Of a DNA stretch of 64,000 nucleotides, positions 57,675 through 64,000 are shown in pieces (the stretch's first letter is position 1; every line of letters starts with the position of its first letter). The position numbers and the translations under genes were made by a program. The notes below the pieces were generated by a model. The model searched no databases, was not told the origin of the DNA, and was given only the letters and a program-made list of their open reading frames with translations. Source of the stretch: Enterobacteriaceae bacterium RIT714 (lineage in GTDB: Bacteria > Pseudomonadota > Gammaproteobacteria > Enterobacterales > Enterobacteriaceae); the NCBI GenBank assembly GCA_009668015.1, contig WJYB01000002.1, forward strand, positions 124,001-188,000, read 5' to 3'.

Positions 57675-57983
57675 TCACAAGCCTTTGAAAAAATACTCTG
57701 CCGCCTTATTAAAGAGCACGGGATTCTCCTGCGAAAGTTTAGTTGCTTTCTCAAAAGGCTTAACCCGATCTTGAATGGCAAAATAGAGTAGATCCAGATC
57801 ACCGAGATCTTTCAGCTTACGGTATACGCCGTAATTGGTCGTTTTAAGGAATCTTGAAGCATGGATAGCTCTGGATGCACCACCGCCAATCATTAACAAC
57901 GTGCTGATAGACATGCTAAAGGCGATTGATACGGTGATACGTGAAGAAATCAGCTTGCTTTTTTTATCCGCTAAGCTCGCCAA
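57675..57983 (-). CDS. Unrecognised 102-residue protein
   Basis: The start is TTG at 57983 inside the end of the upstream gene (20-base overlap), behind GGGAG; this makes it the second gene of a coupled pair. One hydrophobic stretch, ITVSIAFSMSISTLLMIGGG (about 17-36), precedes a charged helical region ending in AAEYFFKGL. No domain recognised. A start at an internal ATG would give about 80 residues. Confidence 0.55.
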   Translation of the reverse strand: MASLADKKSKLISSRITVSIAFSMSISTLLMIGGGASRAIHASRFLKTTNYGVYRKLKDLGDLDLLYFAIQDRVKPFEKATKLSQENPVLFNKAAEYFFKGL

Positions 57984-58323
57984 AGGTATAGCTCCCCAGT
58001 GTTGAGGCTATCGTGTCCTCTGCCACTTCCTTTCCAATATCAGCCATGTTGACGTGCTTCATAAAATCATCAATGAACACGTTTACCGCTCTTGCAACTA
58101 AGTTGATGTGCTTCTTTGAAGTTGCACGCTCGACTAACTCCGCAAGCCTCATGTTATCGTCCATGTGTTGCCGCCTGTCATCGGTATGGATGAAATCATA
58201 AGCGAGGAAATACAGGTTAACCGGGAAGTGAACAAAGCCCTTAACGTATGCAACCAACATTCCTTCATCTTGTAGATCCAGTGCGGAGAGCATCTCCCTT
58301 GCCAGGTCCTTTGCGCTTTCCAT
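57964..58323 (-). CDS. Unrecognised 119-residue protein
   Basis: An open frame with an ATG start behind AGGACTTTAG. The product is mostly helical, soluble and acidic at the N-terminus, with AYVKGFVHFPVNLYFLAYDF (25-44). No family recognised. Together with the overlapping downstream gene and the facing small membrane protein it fills the accessory stretch next to tRNA-Gly. Confidence 0.6.
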   Translation of the reverse strand: MESAKDLAREMLSALDLQDEGMLVAYVKGFVHFPVNLYFLAYDFIHTDDRRQHMDDNMRLAELVERATSKKHINLVARAVNVFIDDFMKHVNMADIGKEVAEDTIASTLGSYTFGELSG

Positions 58324-58703
58324 CCTCTAAAGTCCTTATTAGTTTTGTGTGAAATGCAACCATAACGACTACTTTACACACAGCTTACGATCTAACTCCA
58401 TGATTTCAGGCAACAGAAGCCATAAAGCCCCGTTAGTGGTAAGGAGACAAGCGGAGCGACGCGACTTCATCAAATTGTCAGAAGATTCACACCTCATAAG
58501 GGTGCTCGTGTACCGCCAGGAGCGTGAGCGAAGTCCTGGCAGAGGCCGCCAACGCTGACGTTATACCGTCATCTCATCGTGTCACTTAGCGCAACCGTCA
58601 CTAAGGGCGGATCACAACGGTAGAACTCAGAGGAGATCAAAATAGATAATTATTTAAGTTGCTTGAAGAGGAGGCTTTTGTGACTTTTACGCAAGAGGGA
58701 AAC
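58324..58703. other. Gap between accessory genes and tRNA-Gly, no convincing gene
   Basis: About 380 bases. A GTG-started frame at 58349-58558 is arginine-rich and unlike a protein. A clear hairpin, GCCAGGA / TCCTGGC with a 12-base loop, lies at about 58516-58541. No integrase remnant or copy of the tRNA end was found. The rest shows nothing I can name. Confidence 0.4.
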
Positions 58704-58777
58704 TGGAGCGGGCGAAGGGAATCGAACCCTCGTATAGAGCTTGGGAAGCTCTCGTTCTACCATTGAACTACGCCCGC
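58704..58777 (-). tRNA. glyU: tRNA-Gly (anticodon CCC)
   Basis: A complete cloverleaf of 74 nt with encoded CCA. The acceptor stem is GCGGGCG / CGCCCGC with T as discriminator, the anticodon loop is TTCCCAA on the stem AGAGC/GCTCT, and the T-loop GTTCGAT(T) is normal. In E. coli glyU is the insertion site of the ETT2 region. Confidence 0.97.
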
Positions 58778-58857
58778 TTTGAGGTGCGTAAGGCATTATA
58801 GACCTTACGCTTCTTCAAACAAGCCTCCCGATGGTTAACCGGTGAATAATTAACCGT

Positions 58858-59604
58858 TTAACACTTCGGTTTACTGCCCTGTGCTGGCAGATATCGCTGC
58901 GGATCGATAGCCGTCGCACGATAGCGGATTTGGAAATGCAGGGCGACAGAGCTGGCTCCTGTGCTCCCCATCGTCGCGATCTTCTGCCCCGCCTTAACGT
59001 TCTGCCCGTTGTTCACCAGCAGAGAGTCATTGTGAGCATAAGCGGTGATGTAATCCTCACCATGCTTGATCATGATTAAATTACCGTAGCCGCGAAGCTG
59101 GTCGCCGACGTAAACCACTTTTCCCGCGCCCGAGGCATAAACTGGCGAACCTCGCGTACCCTCGATATCAATACCTTTATTGCCCCCCTCTGCCGTCGAG
59201 TAAGGTACCACCACTTTTCCGCTGGCAGGCCATACCCAGCAACGCTGCCCAACCGGTGGCCATGACGATTTTGGCACCGCGTATGAAGGCGTGACCGCAG
59301 CAGTTTTACCGCTCTTTGAGGATGATTTTTTTGTCGCAGAAGAACTGCCGTTGACCCTGAGCTTCTGGCCCACTTCAATGGTGTAAGGTGGAGAGATGCT
59401 GTTAAGACGCGCCAGATCCTTAACGCTGGTCCCCGTCGCACGAGAAATACGATACAGGGTATCACCGCGCTTAACGGTATAGACCGAACCGGAATAGCTA
59501 CCCGTATCCGATGATTTGCTCCCTGAACAGCCCGCGAGCAGCAGTGCCAGCGTCAGGCAGAAAATAGCAATAAGGGGATTTCTCTTCAGGCTTCCTGCAA
59601 ACAA
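58858..59604 (-). CDS. actS: Amidase activator ActS (YgeR), LysM/LytM lipoprotein
   Basis: A 248-residue lipoprotein that activates periplasmic amidases for septal peptidoglycan splitting. The start is TTG at 59604 behind GAGGATCTG. The lipobox LLAGC gives a lipidated cysteine near residue 26. A LysM domain (YTVKRGDTLYRISRATGTSV, about 42-85) and a C-terminal LytM/M23 domain follow. The zinc residues are lost: NKGID replaces HXGXD and ALHFQI replaces HLHFE, so it is an activator, not a peptidase. Confidence 0.93.
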   Translation of the reverse strand: MFAGSLKRNPLIAIFCLTLALLLAGCSGSKSSDTGSYSGSVYTVKRGDTLYRISRATGTSVKDLARLNSISPPYTIEVGQKLRVNGSSSATKKSSSKSGKTAAVTPSYAVPKSSWPPVGQRCWVWPASGKVVVPYSTAEGGNKGIDIEGTRGSPVYASGAGKVVYVGDQLRGYGNLIMIKHGEDYITAYAHNDSLLVNNGQNVKAGQKIATMGSTGASSVALHFQIRYRATAIDPQRYLPAQGSKPKC

Positions 59605-59761
59605 AACAGATCCTCGGTCAGCGTAAATGGCGTCCTATGATAGCAGCCTGAATTCTGTTGCCAATCTTTGCCGCAAATACTCTTTTCAGCTCAGGGAGAC
59701 AATCCGTCTGCCTGAGAGTGCGATATAATCGCCTTCCCGCTGTTCGGGTAGTGGAGCAGGA

Positions 59762-60307
59762 ATGAACAAACAAGAACATGTCCTTTTGGTCAACGACCTG
59801 GGAGAGGTGATTGGCACCCAGGAGAAATATGCCGCGCACACCTCAAACACTTCGCTGCATCTGGCCTTCTCTTCGTGGCTGTTTAATTCACAGGGCGAAT
59901 GCCTCGTTACGCGTCGCGCCCTGAGTAAAAAAGCCTGGCCCGGTGTCTGGACGAACTCCGTCTGTGGGCATCCCCAACTCGATGAGAGCACCGAACACGC
60001 CATTGTCCGACGCTGCCGATATGAAATTGGTGTCGAGATTGCCGACATCACGCCGATTGCCGCGGATTTTCGCTACCGTGAAGTCGATCCTTCCGGGATC
60101 GTTGAAAATGAAATTTGCCCGGTTTACGCCGCAAAGATAATCAGCCCGCTGATGATTAATCCTGATGAAGTGATGCAGTATCAGTGGGTTCAGCTGGATC
60201 CATTGTTACGCGCCCTTAAAGCAACGCCCTGGGCGTTTAGTCCGTGGATGGTTTCAGAAGCCGCCAGCGCGCATGAAAAGCTCAGGCTCTTTGCGAGTGG
60301 CGAGTGA
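59762..60307 (+). CDS. idi: Isopentenyl-diphosphate delta-isomerase
   Basis: Idi interconverts isopentenyl and dimethylallyl diphosphate; 181 residues (182 in E. coli). The type I active-site cysteine is C68 in TNSVCGHPQ, the Nudix-like [11 protein letters not shown] and the glutamates in [11 protein letters not shown] form the metal site. The ATG follows AGCAGGA. Confidence 0.95.
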   Translation: MNKQEHVLLVNDLGEVIGTQEKYAAHTSNTSLHLAFSSWLFNSQGECLVTRRALSKKAWPGVWTNSVCGHPQLDESTEHAIVRRCRYEIGVEIADITPIAADFRYREVDPSGIVENEICPVYAAKIISPLMINPDEVMQYQWVQLDPLLRALKATPWAFSPWMVSEAASAHEKLRLFASGE

Positions 60308-60316
60308 ATAACAGAA

Positions 60317-60353
60317 ATAAAAAAGCCCCGGCGTATACACCGGGGCTTTTTTT
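60317..60353. terminator. Bidirectional terminator between idi and lysS
   Basis: AAAAAGCCCCGG / CCGGGGCTTTTT form a long stem around a short loop, flanked by A and T runs on both sides. Confidence 0.92.
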
Positions 60354-60366
60354 ATGTCTCAACGAC

Positions 60367-61884
60367 TTACTTCACCGGACGCATCGCCGGGAAGAGGATC
60401 ACATCGCGGATGGTGTGGCTGTTAGTGAACAGCATCACCATGCGGTCGATACCAATCCCCAGACCCGCCGTTGGCGGTAAGCCATGCTCCAGGGCAGTGA
60501 CGTAGTCTTCGTCGAAGAACATGGCTTCGTCGTCGCCTGCTGCTTTCGCATCAACCTGATCCTGGAAACGCTGTGCCTGATCCTGCGCATCGTTCAGCTC
60601 GCTAAAGCCGTTACCGATTTCACGGCCGCCGATGAAGAACTCAAAGCGATCGGTGATTTCCGGATTCTCATCATTACGACGAGCCAGCGGAGAAACTTCT
60701 GCCGGATATTCGGTGATGAAGGTTGGCTGAATCAGGTGCGCTTCGGCCACTTCTTCGAAGATCTCGGTCACGATACGGCCCAGACCCCAGCTTTTCTCAA
60801 CTTTGATCCCGATGCTTTCAGCAATCGCTTTAGCGGAATCGAAGTTATCCAGATCGGCCATTTCGGTTTCCGGACGGTATTTCTTGATCGCTTCGCGCAT
60901 GGTCAGTTTGACGAACGGCTTACCAAAGTCGAACACTTCATCGCCGTAAGGCACTTCGGTGGTACCGAGAATATCCTGCGCCAGGGTACGGAACAGCGAC
61001 TCGGTCAGCTCAATCAGATCTTTGTAATCTGCGTACGCCATGTAGAGTTCCATCATAGTGAACTCTGGGTTATGGCGAACGGAGATGCCTTCGTTACGGA
61101 AGTTACGGTTAATCTCGAACACACGTTCGAAGCCGCCAACCACCAGACGCTTCAGGTACAGTTCCGGCGCGATACGCAGGTACATGTCCAGATCCAGAGC
61201 GTTATGATGGGTGATGAATGGACGCGCAGACGCACCGCCAGGAATCACCTGCATCATCGGGGTTTCCACTTCCATAAAATCACGGCCAACCATGAACTGA
61301 CGAATACCCGCCATAATCTGGGAACGGATTTTGAAGGTTTTGCGCGATTCATCGTTAGAGATGAGATCCAGGTAGCGCTGACGATAGCGCGCTTCCTGAT
61401 CCTGCAGGCCGTGGAATTTATCCGGCAGCGGACGCAGTGCTTTAGTCAGCAAACGCAGTTCGGTGCAGTGAATCGACAGTTCGCCCGTCTTCGTCTTGAA
61501 CAGCTTGCCTTTCGCGCCGAGGATATCGCCCAGATCCCACTTCTTGAACTGCTCGTTATAAATACCTTCTGGCAGATCGTCACGGGAAACGTACAGCTGA
61601 ATACGGCCACCGACGTCCTGCAAAGTCACGAAAGACGCTTTACCCATGATACGACGGGTCATCATGCGGCCTGCAACGGACACTTCTACGTTCAGCGCTT
61701 CCAGCTCTTCGTTTTCTTTCGCGTCGAAGTCAGCGTGCAGCTGGTCTGAGGTATGATCGCGACGAAAATCGTTAGGGAATGGGATACCCTGCTCACGCAG
61801 TGCAGCCAGCTTCTCGCGACGGGTTTTCAGTTCGTTATTAAGATCGACTACCGCGTCAGTGCCCTGTGCTTGTTGTTCAGACAT
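60367..61884 (-). CDS. lysS: Lysyl-tRNA synthetase, class II
   Basis: Charges tRNA-Lys; 505 residues as in E. coli. An N-terminal OB-fold anticodon domain precedes the class II core with motif 2 ([20 protein letters not shown]) and motif 3 ([13 protein letters not shown]). It lies 9 bases behind prfB in the usual recJ-prfB-lysS operon. Confidence 0.97.
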   Translation of the reverse strand: MSEQQAQGTDAVVDLNNELKTRREKLAALREQGIPFPNDFRRDHTSDQLHADFDAKENEELEALNVEVSVAGRMMTRRIMGKASFVTLQDVGGRIQLYVSRDDLPEGIYNEQFKKWDLGDILGAKGKLFKTKTGELSIHCTELRLLTKALRPLPDKFHGLQDQEARYRQRYLDLISNDESRKTFKIRSQIMAGIRQFMVGRDFMEVETPMMQVIPGGASARPFITHHNALDLDMYLRIAPELYLKRLVVGGFERVFEINRNFRNEGISVRHNPEFTMMELYMAYADYKDLIELTESLFRTLAQDILGTTEVPYGDEVFDFGKPFVKLTMREAIKKYRPETEMADLDNFDSAKAIAESIGIKVEKSWGLGRIVTEIFEEVAEAHLIQPTFITEYPAEVSPLARRNDENPEITDRFEFFIGGREIGNGFSELNDAQDQAQRFQDQVDAKAAGDDEAMFFDEDYVTALEHGLPPTAGLGIGIDRMVMLFTNSHTIRDVILFPAMRPVK

Positions 61885-61893
61885 GTTGGTTCC

Positions 61894-62992
61894 TCATAAC
61901 CCTGCTTTCAAACTTGCTTCGATAAATTGGTCCAGGCTGCCGTCCAGCACCGCCTGCGTGTTACGGGTTTCAACCCCGGTACGCAGATCTTTGATACGGG
62001 AGTCATCGAGGACGTAAGAACGAATCTGGCTGCCCCAGCCGATGTCAGATTTGTTATCTTCCATCACCTGTTTCTCAGCATTTTTCTTCTGCATCTCCAG
62101 CTCATAAAGCTTCGCTTTCATCTGCTTCATGGCCTGGTCTTTGTTCTTATGCTGCGAACGGTCGTTCTGGCACTGTGTCACCAGACCGGTCGGAATATGC
62201 GTGATACGCACCGCGGATTCCGTACGGTTAACGTGCTGACCACCCGCACCAGATGCGCGGTATACGTCGATACGCAGATCGGCCGGGTTGATTTCGATGT
62301 CGATATCATCTTCCACTTCCGGATAGACAAACGCGGAGCTGAAAGAGGTATGACGGCGGCCGCCGGAATCGAACGGGCTTTTGCGCACCAGACGGTGAAC
62401 GCCGGTTTCGGTACGCAGCCAGCCGTAAGCGTAATCACCGATGATCTTGATGGTCACGGATTTGATACCCGCCACTTCGCCTTCAGACTCTTCGATAATT
62501 TCTGTTTTAAAGCCGCGCGCTTCAGCCCAGCGCAGATACATGCGCGTAAGCATGCTCGCCCAGTCCTGAGCTTCTGTACCGCCAGAACCGGCCTGAATAT
62601 CGAGATAGCAATCGGCGCTGTCGTATTCGCCAGAGAACATGCGGCGGAATTCGAGCTGTGCCAGCTTTTCCTCAAGCACGTCGAGTTCGGCGATGGCTTC
62701 GTTGAAGGTTTCTTCGTCGTCGGCTTCGACGGCTAACTCCAGCAGACCGGAAACGTCTTCCAGCCCCTGAGACATTTGATCCAACGTTTCGACGATGGCT
62801 TCGAGTGAGGAACGCTCTTTACCCAGCGCCTGTGCGCGTTCAGGTTCGTTCCAGACGTCCGGCTGTTCCAGCTCGGCGTTTACTTCTTCCAGACGCTCTT
62901 TCTTGGCATCGTAGTCAAAGATACCCCCTAAGAACGTCGGAGCGCTCCGTGAGGTCTTGAATGCGGTTTTTTACCGGATTAATTTCAAACAT
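61894..62992 (-). CDS. prfB: Peptide chain release factor 2, with programmed +1 frameshift
   Basis: RF2 ends translation at UGA and UAA. The gene has two frames: a 25-codon first part from the ATG at 62992 ([20 protein letters not shown]...) stops at an in-frame TGA at 62915-62917; a +1 shift joins it to the long frame, giving 365 residues. The long frame has the SPF motif ([12 protein letters not shown]) and GGQ ([12 protein letters not shown]). An apparent start at 62784 is only an internal methionine. Position 246 region reads KDQAMKQM, so alanine rather than the threonine of E. coli K-12. Confidence 0.97.
62915..62929 (-). promoter_or_regulatory. RF2 autoregulatory frameshift site
   Basis: Read leftwards: the Shine-Dalgarno-like AGGGGG, then TATCTTTGAC. 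The slippery CTT next to TGA with C behind it is the standard signal: low RF2 lets the ribosome slip forward by one base. Confidence 0.95.
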
Positions 62993-63081
62993 GGTCGTTT
63001 TCTTTATTGGACTAGTCAAAATGCGGTGATAAGAGCGGGATTGTACCGAATCCACGCTCTTTTTTATAGGAAATAGTGACG

Positions 63082-64000
63082 CTAAATTGGCCAGATATGA
63101 TCGATGATGATTTGCAAACTGCGATTACCACGAAACTCGTTAATATCGAGTTTGTAGGCCAGTTCGACTTCGCGCACGCCGTTATCTGGCCAGACCGAGG
63201 TGTCGACGTTAAAAGCAATCCCATCCAGCAGCGGACCGCCGCCCACCGGCTCGACCATGACCTTAAGATGACGCTCGCCCACCAAACGCTGTTGCAGCAG
63301 GCGGAAACGCCCGTCGAACAGCGGCTCCGGGAACATTTGCCCCCACGGACCGGCGTCGCGCAGCAGCTGCGCAACCTCCATCGTCATCTCAGATGCAGAC
63401 AGTGGCCCATCGGAGATCACTTCGCCCTGAAGCAGCGAAGGATCAATCCAGTCGGTGACCAGTTCGCTAAAGCGCTGCTGAAATTCGTCGAATTTCGCCT
63501 CTTCCAGCGATAAACCGGCCGCCATGGCATGGCCACCAAACTTGATCATCAGCCCCGGATATAGCGTGTCCAGACGCTCCAGCGCGTCTCGCATGTGCAG
63601 TCCCTGAATGGAACGGCCAGAACCTTTTAGCGTTCCGTCACCCGCCGGGGCAAAGGCAATCACCGGGCGATGAAAACGCTCTTTGATGCGCGATGCCAGA
63701 ATTCCAACGACGCCCTGATGCCACTCCGGATGATACATCGCCAGCCCACCGGGCAGCGTGTCGCTACTACGTTCAAGCTTTTCGCACAGGATCAGCGCTT
63801 CTGCCTGCATTCCCTGCTCAATCTCTTTGCGCGTCTGGTTCAGCGCATCCAGTTCATTGGCCAGAACGCGCGCTTCACCAATGTTATCGCACAGCAAGAG
63901 CGCCACACCCACGGACATATCGTCCAGCCGTCCGGCGGCATTCAGACGCGGTCCAAGAGCAAAACCTAAATCGCTTGCCGCCAGCTTAAGCGGATCGCGA
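63082..64000 (-). CDS. recJ: Single-stranded-DNA exonuclease RecJ (C-terminal part, cut by window edge)
   Basis: RecJ degrades single strands 5'-3' in recombination and mismatch repair. The minus strand reads open from the edge through [14 protein letters not shown] to the stop at 63082, about 305 of the family's 577 residues. The DHHA1 part with [15 protein letters not shown] and [14 protein letters not shown], and the C-terminal OB fold ([17 protein letters not shown]), are present. It precedes prfB by 89 bases. Confidence 0.96.
   Translation of the reverse strand, partial: RDPLKLAASDLGFALGPRLNAAGRLDDMSVGVALLLCDNIGEARVLANELDALNQTRKEIEQGMQAEALILCEKLERSSDTLPGGLAMYHPEWHQGVVGILASRIKERFHRPVIAFAPAGDGTLKGSGRSIQGLHMRDALERLDTLYPGLMIKFGGHAMAAGLSLEEAKFDEFQQRFSELVTDWIDPSLLQGEVISDGPLSASEMTMEVAQLLRDAGPWGQMFPEPLFDGRFRLLQQRLVGERHLKVMVEPVGGGPLLDGIAFNVDTSVWPDNGVREVELAYKLDINEFRGNRSLQIIIDHIWPI

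Noticed and set aside
58349..58558. A 69-residue frame next to tRNA-Gly
   Set aside because: GTG start without a ribosome-binding site, arginine-rich composition and a strong hairpin in its 3' part argue against coding.
51308..58777. An intact integrative island at glyU
   Set aside because: No integrase, transposase or direct repeat of the tRNA 3' end was found; the interval is a variable slot but not a demonstrable mobile element.
58858..59604. ActS (YgeR) as an active M23 endopeptidase
   Set aside because: Zinc-binding histidines are replaced (NKGID; ALHFQI), which fits an amidase activator.
60484..61749. A 421-residue open frame opposite lysS
   Set aside because: It mirrors a conserved full-length lysS, has no ribosome-binding site, and its composition is that of an antisense reading.
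61927..62736. A 269-residue open frame opposite prfB, and a 230-residue frame opposite recB (2772-3464)
   Set aside because: Both are shadows of highly conserved genes on the other strand, without start signals or recognisable domains.
61894..62992. prfB as a truncated or broken gene
   Set aside because: The in-frame TGA sits in the exact AGGGGG-TATCTTTGAC context of the programmed +1 frameshift.

Overview
The window is chromosomal DNA of a plant- or environment-associated Enterobacteriaceae (Enterobacter/Lelliottia-like). The backbone gene order is that of the E. coli 63-65 min region: recD-recB-ptrA-recC, ppdC-ygdB-ppdB-ppdA, thyA-lgt-ptsP-rppH, mutH, ygdR, tas, lplT-aas, omrA/omrB, galR, lysA/lysR, ygeA, araE-kduD-kduI, yqeF, yqeG, glyU, actS(ygeR), idi, lysS-prfB-recJ. 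Protein lengths and catalytic residues agree closely with the E. coli products, and coding density is high. The species is not settled by the sequence alone.

Region 1 (1-23300) is almost all conserved: the RecBCD recombination genes, a minor-pseudopilin cluster, thymidylate synthase, lipoprotein biogenesis, nitrogen-PTS enzyme I, RNA decapping, mismatch repair and phospholipid re-acylation. The long gap between rppH and mutH carries a cluster of DnaA boxes that fits the replication-control locus DARS2. Upstream of aas lie the twin sRNAs OmrA and OmrB.

Region 2 (23900-30400) has galR followed by an insertion absent from the E. coli order: a GNAT enzyme, an UxuR-type GntR regulator, a family-1 phospho-beta-glucosidase, an orphan cellobiose-type PTS EIIC and a divergent LacI-type regulator. 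UxuR-box-like palindromes and an ERIC element sit in the divergent promoter region.

Region 3 (33500-47000) is a pectin-oligomer utilisation module interleaved with araE, kduD and kduI: kdgF, an O-antigen length regulator (fepE-like), togMNAB, two oligogalacturonate lyases (ogl), and the outer-membrane porin kdgM. KdgR operators stand before kdgF, tog, kduI, ogl2 and kdgM. Logic: KdgM lets oligogalacturonides cross the outer membrane, TogMNAB imports them, the two Ogl enzymes cleave them to unsaturated monomers, KdgF opens the ring, and KduI/KduD convert the product to 2-keto-3-deoxygluconate. No secreted pectate lyase, KdgR, KdgK or KdgA gene is in the window.

Region 4 (48500-58700) is accessory. 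A LysR/PACE efflux pair and yqeG are followed by a two-gene dynamin-like operon (leoBC-leoA) that occupies the yqeG-glyU slot where E. coli carries ETT2. Beyond it are a GNAT/Lrp/LysE group and three short unrecognised genes next to tRNA-Gly(CCC). Dynamin pairs of this type have been linked to toxin/vesicle export and to phage defence, which makes this the strongest candidate for an interesting system here.

Region 5 (58700-64000) returns to the backbone, including prfB with its programmed +1 frameshift and the 3' part of recJ.
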